This document shows, one piece after another, positions 16,190 through 24,794 of a stretch of 64,000 bases of DNA. The translations under genes were made by a program, and so were the position numbers. Within the stretch, counting starts at the first letter, position 1; every line of letters starts with the position of its first letter. The stretch lies in NCBI GenBank assembly GCA_041627895.1, contig JBFKQC010000002.1, positions 72,158 to 136,157 of the forward strand, in the 5' to 3' direction. This DNA is from JBFKQC01 sp041627895 (GTDB taxonomy: Bacteria; Pseudomonadota; Alphaproteobacteria; Rhodobacterales; Rhodobacteraceae). Under the pieces are notes generated by a model. That model saw only the letters and a program-made list of their open reading frames with translations. It had not been told where the DNA came from and did no database searches.

Positions 16190-16519
16190 GTGCGGCGGGG
16201 GGACGCGAAATCTCTGATCAGCATTGCCGTGCTGGCGGTTCTGGTGGCCCTGTTCCTGCCGTCCGCGCCGCCGGCCCTGTATGCCGGTGCCGCTGCCAAC
16301 GGTCTTGTCTCCGACAGCGCGGGCGTCGGCGCCGACACACCCGCCGCCGACAACATGCATGGAAGCCATTGCATCGCGCATCCGGACTGCGCCGCGCTCG
16401 TCCCGCAAGAGGGGCCGCAGCCCCGCCCCGTCAATGAACCGGTGATTTCCTTCGGTTTCCGGACAGGCACCGCATCAATGGCCGGCCCGCCGCCGCTGCA
16501 TCCTCCGAGATCGCTCTGA
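16190..16519 (+). CDS. small exported C-x5-C protein, first gene of the YHS-ABC operon
   Basis: 109 aa from GTG 16190, with AGGAG nine bases upstream. An N-terminal hydrophobic segment (ISIAVLAVLVALFLPSAPPALYAG, about 10-33) predicts export. The core CIAHPDC shows the same C-x5-C spacing as the proteins at 6330 and 7545, here within 'MHGSHCIAHPDCAALV'. The end is Pro-rich (AGPPPLHPPRSL). It follows an FNR-type box at the fixed distance seen in this window. Function unknown; a metal-binding accessory role is inferred from the Cys/His core and the metal-related neighbours. Confidence 0.6.
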   Translation: MRRGDAKSLISIAVLAVLVALFLPSAPPALYAGAAANGLVSDSAGVGADTPAADNMHGSHCIAHPDCAALVPQEGPQPRPVNEPVISFGFRTGTASMAGPPPLHPPRSL

Positions 16520-16605
16520 TCGGCGCGCGTCGATCCGATTGGGGCGTTATGGTGGGCGCGATCGCCGGGCCAGATCCCGGCAGCTTTCCGGTCGGAGGCA
16601 CGAAG

Positions 16606-16713
16606 ATGACAATCCGGCATCGCAATACATCCAGAACCGACACGACATCCGAGCCGGCAACACCAGGGGCAACACCGGGGCCGGTGCCTTTGCGGACAAG
16701 GTGGCGCACGTGA
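16606..16713 (+). CDS. 35-aa ORF coupled to the ABC permease start
   Basis: An ATG at 16606 with GGAGG (16594-16598) seven bases upstream opens a 35-codon frame (MTIRHRNTSRTDTTSEPATP...). Its stop TGA overlaps the permease GTG (GTGA at 16710-16713). The peptide is polar, Thr/Pro/Arg-rich and lacks a membrane span. The strong ribosome site and exact overlap suggest a leader that couples translation into the permease, not a functional protein. Expression is unproven. Confidence 0.4.
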   Translation: MTIRHRNTSRTDTTSEPATPGATPGPVPLRTRWRT

Positions 16714-17840
16714 TCCGGCTGGCCTGGAAGAACGCGCTGTTGCGCCCCGGCCGCACCGTCCTGATCGTGCTGTCCGTTGCCGCCGTGCTGGCCGAAATCC
16801 TCGTGCTCGAAGGTTTCCTGGCGGGGTCCTATACGCAGTTGCGCCAGGCAGTCCTGCGACGCGGCGGGGATGTCATGGTGGCGCAGGCGGGTGTGACCAA
16901 TTTCCTGGCGACCCGCTCGATCCTGCCGCAGCAGACCCGCGCGGCGGTCGAGGCGATCCCCGGCGTTTCCGGAACGCACCCGCTGGCCGCGCTCGCGGCG
17001 ATCTACGAGGCAGGCGACCTGCGGACGCCGATCATCGTTCTGGTCTATGACGACGCGGGCGGTCCGGCCGGCATCATGTCCGGACGCCCGCCCACCGAAG
17101 ACGGCGAGATCGCGGTGGATCACGCGCTGGCCGAACGCTACGGGCTTGTCCCCGGCGATACGCTGACGCTTTCGGACTACGATTTCACGATTTCCGGCAT
17201 CACGCGCGGCGAGGCCGCCCTGTTCACGCCGTTTGCCTTCATGAATTTCGACACGCTGATCGAGTTCTATTTCGATTCGGATGTCGCGTCCGATATCGCC
17301 GCGTTCCCGCTGTTGAGCTTCCTCGCCGTGGACGCGGCGCCCGGCACCGACCCCGCCGAACTAGCCGAACGGATCACCGCGCAGGTCGCGGACGCCCAGG
17401 CAATCCTGCCGAAAGACCTGGCCCTGAACGACGAGGGGCTGGGGCGCGAGCTTTTGGGGCCGATCCTGAACCTGCTTCTTGGTCTCAGCTACGGCATCGG
17501 TGCGATGGCCATCGGCATGTTCACCTTCGCGGCCGTCCGCAGCCGCCGCAAGACGCTGGGCGTTCTGCGCGCGCTCGGCTTCACCGCGCGCGATATCGTC
17601 ACCGGGATTGTCGCCGAGGCCGTGGCCATCGCCGTGGCGGCCATTCCGCCCGGGCTCCTCCTGGCCATCGGCCTGGCGGCGCTGATCGAGTGGGTGGCCC
17701 CGGTCTATCTGCTGCAGGTGATGGAGCCGCGGGCATTGCTGCAGACCGCGCTGGTCGCGGTGGTGCTGGCGGTCCTCGGCGCGCTTGCGCCGTTGCGCAT
17801 GCTGATGCGGCTCGATCCCGCCACGGCCTTCAGGGAGTAG
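16710..17840 (+). CDS. FtsX/MacB-type ABC permease, subunit 1
   Basis: 376 aa from GTG 16710 (MIRLAWKNALLRPGRT), preceded by AAGGTGG; a GTG nine bases earlier is less like the family. Topology is that of type VII exporters: one N-terminal span (about 16-40), a periplasmic domain of about 200 residues, then three C-terminal spans. The final 'LRMLMRLDPATAFRE' is the typical coupling end of FtsX-domain proteins. It pairs with the next permease and the YHS-fused ATPase. Such systems extract or move lipids, lipoproteins or hydrophobic compounds from the inner membrane by mechanotransmission, not classical import. Confidence 0.88.
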   Translation: MIRLAWKNALLRPGRTVLIVLSVAAVLAEILVLEGFLAGSYTQLRQAVLRRGGDVMVAQAGVTNFLATRSILPQQTRAAVEAIPGVSGTHPLAALAAIYEAGDLRTPIIVLVYDDAGGPAGIMSGRPPTEDGEIAVDHALAERYGLVPGDTLTLSDYDFTISGITRGEAALFTPFAFMNFDTLIEFYFDSDVASDIAAFPLLSFLAVDAAPGTDPAELAERITAQVADAQAILPKDLALNDEGLGRELLGPILNLLLGLSYGIGAMAIGMFTFAAVRSRRKTLGVLRALGFTARDIVTGIVAEAVAIAVAAIPPGLLLAIGLAALIEWVAPVYLLQVMEPRALLQTALVAVVLAVLGALAPLRMLMRLDPATAFRE

Positions 17841-17845
17841 GCGCC

Positions 17846-18955
17846 GTGCTGAACTGGACGCTCCGCGAACTGATCTCCGCCCCGCAGCAGCTGCTGGCGA
17901 GCGTCGCCGCCGTCGCGGGTGCCTTCGCGCTGGTGTTGTTCTTCGAAGGCATCTTTGCCGGCGAATCCGAGCAGATCGTCGCGCTGATCGAGCGCACCGA
18001 GGGCGACGTCTGGGTGATGCAGAAGGGCGTGGGCAACATGCACATGGCGACCTCCTTCGTCTCGGACTGGAAGATCGACGCCGTGGCCGATGTCGAGGGC
18101 GTCGAAAAGGTCACGCCGATCCTCTACCTGAATTCCGCGATCGAGGCCGGGGGGCGCAGCTGGTTCTCTTTCGTTGTCGGGCTGGAGGCGGGCGACGGGC
18201 GCGCGGGACCATGGAAGCATGCGGGCGGTGCGCCCCTGCCCGGGCCGGGAACGGCCATCGTGCCGGATATCTTCGCCGCGGATGCCGGGCTTGCCATCGG
18301 CGGCACCGTGCGCATTGCCGGGCGCGACTTCGCCGTGGCGGGGTTCTCGGCCGATACCTTCTCGATGGCGAATTCGATCACCTATGTCACCATGTCGGAT
18401 CTGGCCGATACCATGTCGTCCATCGGCAGCGTCAGCTACATGCTGGTGGATGCCACGCCGGGCGTCGACCCGGCGGCGCTCGCCGGCCGGATCATGGACC
18501 AAGTCGAGAACGTCAATGCGCTGACCCGGGCCGAGTTTTCTGCCCGCGACTATTCCATCGCCGTGCAGATGGGGCTGGAAATCGTCTGGATCATGACCCT
18601 GATCGGCGGTGCGCTGGCGGTGCTGCTGACCGGCTTTATCGTCTATTCCCACATCTCGGAACGCGAACGCGAACTGGCGGTGATGAAGGCGCTCGGGGTG
18701 CGCAACCGCGCGATCTACGCGTCCACCATGCTGCAGGCGCTGGCCATCGGCGCGATGGCATTCCTGCTGGCCGTGGCGCTGATGACGGCGGCGGTCCCGC
18801 TTACGGAATGGCTGATGCCCAAGGTCAGCCTGGCGATGACCGGCGCGGCGCTGATCCGCACGGGCGTCACCGCGCTGATCGTCTCGCTGGTCGCCTCGAT
18901 CATTCCGGTCCGCCGCGTGCTGTCGGTCGACCCCGTCACCGCCTTTCAGCAATGA
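17846..18955 (+). CDS. FtsX/MacB-type ABC permease, subunit 2
   Basis: 369 aa from GTG 17846, six bases after the first permease's stop codon. It has the same topology: an N-terminal span at about 15-35, a periplasmic domain, then three spans. The C-terminal FtsX part has 'ERERELAVMKALGVRNRAIYASTMLQA' and ends 'VLSVDPVTAFQQ'. The two permeases are clearly different in sequence, so a heterodimer is expected. The ATPase gene starts 10 bp later. Confidence 0.88.
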   Translation: MLNWTLRELISAPQQLLASVAAVAGAFALVLFFEGIFAGESEQIVALIERTEGDVWVMQKGVGNMHMATSFVSDWKIDAVADVEGVEKVTPILYLNSAIEAGGRSWFSFVVGLEAGDGRAGPWKHAGGAPLPGPGTAIVPDIFAADAGLAIGGTVRIAGRDFAVAGFSADTFSMANSITYVTMSDLADTMSSIGSVSYMLVDATPGVDPAALAGRIMDQVENVNALTRAEFSARDYSIAVQMGLEIVWIMTLIGGALAVLLTGFIVYSHISERERELAVMKALGVRNRAIYASTMLQALAIGAMAFLLAVALMTAAVPLTEWLMPKVSLAMTGAALIRTGVTALIVSLVASIIPVRRVLSVDPVTAFQQ

Positions 18956-18965
18956 GGATGCCGCG

Positions 18966-19847
18966 ATGACCACACCGATCCTGAGCGCCCGCGACATCGT
19001 CAAGACCTTCGGCGAGGGCCACACGCTGGTGCGAGCTGTCGACGGGGTTTCGCTGGATCTGGCGCCGGGCGAGCTTGTGACCATCACCGGGCCGTCCGGG
19101 TCCGGCAAGACGACGCTGGTGTCGATCCTGGGCGCGCTGTTGCGGCCCAACTCGGGCACGGTGCGGATCGACGGGACCGACCTTTCGGACATGAGCGAGG
19201 TCGAACTGTCGCGCCTTCGGGCGCGATCCGTCGGCTTCGTGTTTCAGTCCTTCAACCTGCTCGAGGCACTGAGCGTGCGCGACAACGTGCTCTTTCCCGC
19301 GCACCTGGCCCCCGGCGGCACAAGGGCGGCCGAGGCGCGCGCCGACGGCCTGCTTGCGAAACTCGGCCTGACCGAGCGCCGCGACGCCCTGCCCCGGACG
19401 CTGTCGGGCGGCGAAAAGCAGCGCGTCGCCATCGCCCGCGCGCTGATCAACGAACCCAGGCTGATCATCGCCGACGAACCCACGGGCAACCTAGATACCA
19501 GGAGCGGCCAGCAGGTGGTGATGATCCTGCACGACATCGCGCGCGACCAGGGCCGGTCAGTCCTGATCGTGACCCACGACCAGCGGGTCGAGGAGGTTGC
19601 CGACCGCGTGCTCTGGCTGGAGGACGGCGTGATCCGCGATCGCAAGGCCGAGGCGCGCGACTGGGTGCGCGACCCGGTCTGCAACATGGCACTCGACGGC
19701 TGGACCTCGACGATCTTTGCCGACCACGGCGGCACGCGGTTTCACTTCTGTTCGGATCGCTGCCGCGAGCGGTTCCTTGCCGCGCCCGAGAAATACCTGG
19801 GCGACGGATCGGGTACCGTCATCCCCCTCGAAAGGAGGCCGAAATGA
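18966..19847 (+). CDS. LolD/MacB-type ABC ATPase fused to a C-terminal YHS metal-binding domain
   Basis: 293 aa. Residues 1-230 form a complete ATPase: Walker A GPSGSGKTT at 42-50, Q-loop 'FQSFN', signature LSGGEKQR at 146-153, Walker B 'LIIADEPTGNLD' and the switch His in 'IVTHDQ'. Residues 236-280 form a YHS domain: DPVCNM at 236-241 and FHFCSDRC at 259-266, followed by 'RERFLAAPEKYLG'. Cys239, Cys262 and Cys266 are the likely metal ligands. YHS domains are best known on copper P-type ATPases. A fusion to an exporter ATPase suggests that metal binding regulates or is coupled to transport. The stop overlaps the next start (ATGA). Confidence 0.93.
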   Translation: MTTPILSARDIVKTFGEGHTLVRAVDGVSLDLAPGELVTITGPSGSGKTTLVSILGALLRPNSGTVRIDGTDLSDMSEVELSRLRARSVGFVFQSFNLLEALSVRDNVLFPAHLAPGGTRAAEARADGLLAKLGLTERRDALPRTLSGGEKQRVAIARALINEPRLIIADEPTGNLDTRSGQQVVMILHDIARDQGRSVLIVTHDQRVEEVADRVLWLEDGVIRDRKAEARDWVRDPVCNMALDGWTSTIFADHGGTRFHFCSDRCRERFLAAPEKYLGDGSGTVIPLERRPK

Positions 19848-20635
19848 AACCCGTGCTCCCGCTTCTGCTGGCAAGCCTTCTTGGGACTGCGGTCCCGTCA
19901 TTCGCCGCATCGGACGGTGCCGCGCGCGGGCTGGCCATCGCCCTGGAATCCGAACGCCGCGATACCGGCTGGCGCGACAGCACCGTGGCGGTGACGATGA
20001 TCCTGCAGGACCGCCGCGGCCAGACCCGCGAGCGCCGCTTGCGCCTGTCGATGCTGGAAAAGCCCGGCAACGACGGCGACAAGACGCTGACGATCTTCGA
20101 CTCGCCCCCCGACATGGCCGGGACGCTCTTTCTCAGCCATGCCGTCGTCGGGGCGGACGACAACCTCTGGCTCTACCTGCCGTCGCTGAAACGGGTCAAA
20201 CGCATCTCGTCCTCGAACAAGACAGGCGCGTTTTTCGGCAGTGAATTCGCCTACGAGGACATCAGCGCGCCGGAGATCGGCAAATTCACCTATAACTATG
20301 TCGGCGACAAATCCTGCGGGCGGCTGACCTGTTTCGTGGTGGAGCGCTTCCCCGCCTATCGCAATTCCGGCTACAGCAAACTGATCACCTGGTTCGATAC
20401 ATCCGAGTACCGACCGCAGCGCATTGACTATGTCGATCGCTCGGGCCGGATTCTGAAGGTGCTGACGCTGTCAGGCTACAAGCGTTACGCCGGTCGGTTC
20501 TGGCGGCCGCAGACACTGACCATGCAGAACAACAAGACCGGCAAGACCACGATATTGCGCTATGGAAACTACGCCTTCGGACGCGGTCTGACTGACGCCT
20601 ATTTCAGCCAGGGCAATCTGAGGAATATCCAATGA
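19844..20635 (+). CDS. LolA-like outer-membrane lipoprotein-sorting protein, periplasmic
   Basis: 263 aa with a signal peptide ending near residue 21 (PSFAA). The body matches the LolA-like fold seen in proteins that accompany MMPL or FtsX exporters: 'VAVTMILQDRRGQTRERRLRL', 'DKTLTIFDSPPDMAGTLFLSH', 'DDNLWLYLPSLKRVKRISSSNKTGAFFGSEFAYEDI'. Members are thought to shuttle a hydrophobic cargo across the periplasm. It overlaps both the ATPase before it and the barrel gene after it by four bases. Together they make an inner-membrane pump, periplasmic carrier and outer-membrane partner. Confidence 0.87.
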   Translation: MKPVLPLLLASLLGTAVPSFAASDGAARGLAIALESERRDTGWRDSTVAVTMILQDRRGQTRERRLRLSMLEKPGNDGDKTLTIFDSPPDMAGTLFLSHAVVGADDNLWLYLPSLKRVKRISSSNKTGAFFGSEFAYEDISAPEIGKFTYNYVGDKSCGRLTCFVVERFPAYRNSGYSKLITWFDTSEYRPQRIDYVDRSGRILKVLTLSGYKRYAGRFWRPQTLTMQNNKTGKTTILRYGNYAFGRGLTDAYFSQGNLRNIQ

Positions 20636-21813
20636 GAAGCGCTTTGTGGCCCGCCGTCGCGTTCTCGCTCGTGGCGGGTCAGGCGGGCGCGCAGACATCC
20701 CTGACCGGTTCTGTCGCCGGCGAGTTGCGGTATTTCCCGCAAAGCCCCGCATTTGCCGGGCAAGCCGATGATCGATTGCAGCTTTCCACCAGCCTGGAAG
20801 CCCGGTTTTCCTACGACTTCGACGGCGGCAGCGACCGGATCGTCGTTACACCGTTCCTGCGCTTCGGCGGAGCCGGCGACGGCCGCGATCACGTCGACCT
20901 GCGAGAGGCCTACTGGCTGCACCAGGGCGACGGCTGGAGCCTGACGGCCGGTATCGACAAGGTATTCTGGGGCGTCACCGAAAGCCGCCACCTGGTCGAC
21001 ATCATCAACCAGGACGACGCGCTGGAAGATATCGACGGCGAGGACAAGCTGGGCCAGCCGATGGTCGGCCTGTCGGTCTACGGCGATCACGGCACGTTCA
21101 GCGTCTATGTGCTGCCGTGGTTCCGCGAGCGCGAGTTTCTCGGCTTCGGGCGGCGCCTTGGCGGTCCCGCGCCCATCGGGTCCGCGACCTTTGAGTCGCC
21201 CGACGGAACCTCTCATGTCGATTTCGCAGTTCGCTGGTCCCATTCGGTCGGCGATCTCGATATCGGGCTGTCCTATTTCGACGGCACCAGCCGCGAACCG
21301 CGGATGATCCCGACCGGCCCGGCGCTGGTGCCGCATTACGACCAGATCGGCCAGGCCGGGCTCGATCTGCAACTGACCGCGGGCGACTGGTTGTGGAAGC
21401 TCGAGGCGATCCGGCGCAGCGGGCACGGGCCGGATTTCTGGGCCGCCACCGCCGGGTTCGAATGGACAATTCCCGGCATTGCGGGCACCGGCGCCGATTT
21501 GGGCCTGATCGCGGAGTACAGCCACGACGGCCGGCACCCGGTGCTGGCGCCCGCGACGATCTACGACGACGATCTGTTCCTCGGCGCCCGCCTCGGGCTG
21601 AACGATATCAACGATACCAGTCTTCTCGCCGGAGCGCTCATCGACCGCGACACCGATGCCCGCGTGTTCCTGTTCGAGGGGCAGCGGCGACTGGGGGAGA
21701 ACTGGCTTCTGTCGCTGGAGGGTCGGTTCTTCGGCGGCGCGGTCGCGCCCGATCCGATCTCGGCAATCCGGAACGACGACTACCTGTCGCTCAGCCTGAA
21801 GCGATCCTTCTAG
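20632..21813 (+). CDS. outer-membrane beta-barrel protein
   Basis: 393 aa with a signal peptide ending near residue 21 (GAQTS). The mature part consists of alternating polar and hydrophobic strands (for example 'RIVVTPFLRFGG', 'LDIGLSYFDGTSREP', 'LLSLEGRFFGGAV') and ends in Phe (LSLKRSF), the C-terminal residue recognised by the barrel-assembly machine. No known porin family is certain; it resembles DUF1302-like barrels paired with LolA-like carriers. Four-base overlap with the LolA-like gene implies a shared task, probably cargo delivery to or across the outer membrane. Confidence 0.8.
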   Translation: MRSALWPAVAFSLVAGQAGAQTSLTGSVAGELRYFPQSPAFAGQADDRLQLSTSLEARFSYDFDGGSDRIVVTPFLRFGGAGDGRDHVDLREAYWLHQGDGWSLTAGIDKVFWGVTESRHLVDIINQDDALEDIDGEDKLGQPMVGLSVYGDHGTFSVYVLPWFREREFLGFGRRLGGPAPIGSATFESPDGTSHVDFAVRWSHSVGDLDIGLSYFDGTSREPRMIPTGPALVPHYDQIGQAGLDLQLTAGDWLWKLEAIRRSGHGPDFWAATAGFEWTIPGIAGTGADLGLIAEYSHDGRHPVLAPATIYDDDLFLGARLGLNDINDTSLLAGALIDRDTDARVFLFEGQRRLGENWLLSLEGRFFGGAVAPDPISAIRNDDYLSLSLKRSF

Positions 21814-21967
21814 CCGGGGACGACAGAATGCACGGATACGCCGAGTTCGCGCAATCGACCCGATATGGGCCGCTGCCCCGGACGGCAGACTGCGGTTTTG
21901 CGGCACAGGCGGAAGCGGCCACACACTTGGCCGGCGACTTCGAGGGCGTGGCCGCTTCGGGTGCCGG

Positions 21968-24670
21968 ATGACGCAAGGGAGAACCAGCTTGCCGGAAAGG
22001 GACGTTGCAGCGATCGCGGCCGGGACGCCGCACGCATTCGCATTCGATGACTGCCTCGCCGGTCTGAACGTCGGCCCCACCGGGCTGTCCGAGCCCGAGG
22101 CCGCGCGGCGGCTGGCAGAGGACGGTCCGAACGCGCTTGCTGCCCATGGCGGGCGTCATCCGGTCCTGCGGTTCCTGACCCATTTCCACAATGTGCTGAT
22201 CTATGTGCTGTTGGCCTCGGCGCTGGTCACCGCACTGCTTCGGCACTGGATCGATACCGGCGTGATCCTGGCGGTCGTGCTGGTCAACGCAATCGTCGGC
22301 TTCATCCAGGAGGGCCGCGCCGAGAACGCGATGGCCGCGATCCGGTCGATGCTTGCGCCCCGGGCGACCGTGCTTCGCGGCGCCCGGCGCATGAGCATTC
22401 CGGCCGAGAGGCTGGTGCGCGGCGACATAGTGCTTCTGGAGGCGGGCGACCGGGTGCCGGCCGACCTGCGCCTGACCGGCGCGCGGTCGCTCAGGATACA
22501 AGAAGCGATCCTGACCGGCGAATCCGTGCCGGTTTCGAAGGACACCGATCCGATCGGCGCGAATGCGCCGCTCGGCGACCGCAAGCCGATGGCCTTCAGC
22601 GGGACGACGGTGGTCGGCGGCACCGGGCGCGGGGTGGTCGTCGCCACCGGACCGGCCACCGAGATCGGCCGGATCAGCGGAATGCTGCGCGATGTGGATG
22701 TCCTGACCACGCCGCTGGTCGAGCAGATGAACCGGTTCGCCCGATGGCTGACGGCGATGATCCTGCTTCTGGCGGCTGTTCTGCTGGCGTTCGGGTATTT
22801 CGTCGGCCATATCCCGTTCGACGAGATGTTCATGGCCGTCGTCGGCCTTACGGTCGCGGCGATCCCCGAGGGCCTGCCGGCGGTGCTGACCATCACGCTG
22901 GCGATCGGCGTGCAGCGCATGGCGCAGCGCCACGTGATCGTGCGCAAGCTGCCTTCGATCGAGACCCTCGGCGCGGTATCGGTGATCTGCAGCGACAAGA
23001 CCGGAACGCTGACCCGCAACGAGATGACGGTGGCGTCGCTCGGGCTGGCCTCGGGCCATCACACGGTCAGCGGCGACGGCTATGCCCCGACCGGGCAGAT
23101 CCAGCCCGAGCCTGCAGCGCATGATCTGGAGCCGGTCGCGCGGATCGCGGCGCTGTGCAACGACGCCGAACTGAAGGACAGGGAAGGTCACTGGACCGTC
23201 GAAGGCGACCCGATGGAGGGGGCGCTGCTGGCGCTGGCCGCAAAGGCGCGGGCCGACGTCTTCGGCTGGCACCGCCTCGACGAGATCCCGTTCGACGCCG
23301 CGCATCGCTACATGGCCGTGCTGGTCGAAGCGCCGGACGGGCGCCGCCTGATCCTGGTGAAGGGCGCACCGGAGCGGATTCTCGGCATGTGCCGCGCACA
23401 GACCGGCGCGACCGACGGGGCGCCCTTCGACCAGGGATACTGGGCCGCCGAGGCGCACCGGATCGCGAGCGGCGGGCAACGGGTGATTGCGCTGGCCTGG
23501 ACCGATACGACGGCCGACGCGCTGCACATCGGCGACATCGACGGGCAGCTTACGCTGGCGGGGCTCGTGGGCCTGATCGACCCGCCGCGGCCCGAGGCCA
23601 TCGCGGCGGTCGCGGATTGCCACCGTGCCGGTATCGCGGTGATGATGATCACCGGCGATCATGTCGGCACGGCGGCGGCGATCGGACGCCAGATCGGGCT
23701 GTTGAATCCCGACAAGGTACTGACCGGCGCCGATATCGAACGGATGGGCGATGCCGAACTGGCCATCGCCGTGAAGGACACCAACCTGTTCGCGCGCACC
23801 TCTCCCGAGCACAAGCTGCGGCTGGTGACCGCGCTGCAGGCGCACGGTCTGATCGTGGCGATGACCGGCGACGGGGTCAACGACGCACCGGCGCTGAAGC
23901 GGGCCGATGCCGGGGTCGCGATGGGGGTGAAGGGTTCCGAGGCGGCGAAGGAGGCCGCCGAGCTTGTGCTGACGGACGACAATTTCGCCTCGATCGCGGC
24001 GGCGGTGCGCGAGGGCCGCACCGTGTTCGACAACCTGCGCAAGGTGATCAGCTGGACGCTGCCGACGAATGCCGGCGAGGCCGGAACCATCATGGCGGCG
24101 CTGCTTCTCGGGCTGGCCCTGCCGATCAGCCCGGTTCAGATCCTCTGGGTCAACCTGATCACCGCGATCACGCTGGGCCTGTCGCTGGCCTTCGAGCCGA
24201 CCGAGCCGGGCACTATGTCGCGGCAGCCGCGCACGCGTTCTGCGCCGCTTCTGACCGGCGAACTCGTCTGGCACGTGGTTCTGGTTGGCGTCCTGTTCAT
24301 GGGCGCGGTATTCGGGCTTTACGCCTATGCGATGGATGGCGGCTATTCGATCGAGCTGGCACAGACCATGTCGATGAACATGCTCGTGATCCTGGAGATC
24401 TTCCATCTGTTCTTCATCCGCAACCTGCACGGCACGTCGCTGGACTGGGCGGTCGCGCGGGGCACGCGCGCGGTGTGGATCAGCCTGGCGGTGATCGTCC
24501 CGGCACAATTCGTCGTCACCTATCTGCCGGCCGCGCAGGCCATCATGGGAACCGCGCCGGTGCCGCTGTTCGACGGTGTGCTGATGGTGGCCATCGGCGC
24601 GGTCTTTTTCGCCATGATCGAAATCGAGAAGCAGCTGCGGCTGACCTTGCGGCGCAGGAACGGCAGATAG
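21968..24670 (+). CDS. P2-type cation-transporting ATPase (calcium/cation pump-like)
   Basis: 900 aa from ATG 21968; an in-frame TTG at 21989 has a better ribosome site (AGGGAG) and would remove seven residues. It has the cation ATPase N-terminus, an actuator TGES ('LTGESVPVSK'), the TM4 motif AAIPEGLPAV near 297-306, phosphorylation site DKTGTLT with Asp343, 'GDGVNDAPALK' near 634 and the C-terminal cation ATPase domain. PEGLP and 'WVNLITA' point to the P2 group, which includes Ca2+ and Na+/K+ pumps; the ion is not fixed by what is visible. It closes the FNR-box operon, 154 bp after the barrel gene. Confidence 0.92.
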   Translation: MTQGRTSLPERDVAAIAAGTPHAFAFDDCLAGLNVGPTGLSEPEAARRLAEDGPNALAAHGGRHPVLRFLTHFHNVLIYVLLASALVTALLRHWIDTGVILAVVLVNAIVGFIQEGRAENAMAAIRSMLAPRATVLRGARRMSIPAERLVRGDIVLLEAGDRVPADLRLTGARSLRIQEAILTGESVPVSKDTDPIGANAPLGDRKPMAFSGTTVVGGTGRGVVVATGPATEIGRISGMLRDVDVLTTPLVEQMNRFARWLTAMILLLAAVLLAFGYFVGHIPFDEMFMAVVGLTVAAIPEGLPAVLTITLAIGVQRMAQRHVIVRKLPSIETLGAVSVICSDKTGTLTRNEMTVASLGLASGHHTVSGDGYAPTGQIQPEPAAHDLEPVARIAALCNDAELKDREGHWTVEGDPMEGALLALAAKARADVFGWHRLDEIPFDAAHRYMAVLVEAPDGRRLILVKGAPERILGMCRAQTGATDGAPFDQGYWAAEAHRIASGGQRVIALAWTDTTADALHIGDIDGQLTLAGLVGLIDPPRPEAIAAVADCHRAGIAVMMITGDHVGTAAAIGRQIGLLNPDKVLTGADIERMGDAELAIAVKDTNLFARTSPEHKLRLVTALQAHGLIVAMTGDGVNDAPALKRADAGVAMGVKGSEAAKEAAELVLTDDNFASIAAAVREGRTVFDNLRKVISWTLPTNAGEAGTIMAALLLGLALPISPVQILWVNLITAITLGLSLAFEPTEPGTMSRQPRTRSAPLLTGELVWHVVLVGVLFMGAVFGLYAYAMDGGYSIELAQTMSMNMLVILEIFHLFFIRNLHGTSLDWAVARGTRAVWISLAVIVPAQFVVTYLPAAQAIMGTAPVPLFDGVLMVAIGAVFFAMIEIEKQLRLTLRRRNGR

Positions 24671-24794
24671 AAGGAAAGCTTCGCCCGGTCAGGCCCCGCG
24701 GCCGACGCGCGCCCCGGCCCGCACTGGCCGGCGCAATCCTGGCCGGGTCCGGTGCGTGGCCCTGAATTCCTCGCAAGGCGCCTGACGGCCCAGA

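Noticed and set aside
21791..24508. 905-codon minus-strand frame opposite the P2-type ATPase
   Set aside because: Antisense shadow without motif or ribosome site; the plus strand holds all catalytic motifs of the ATPase.
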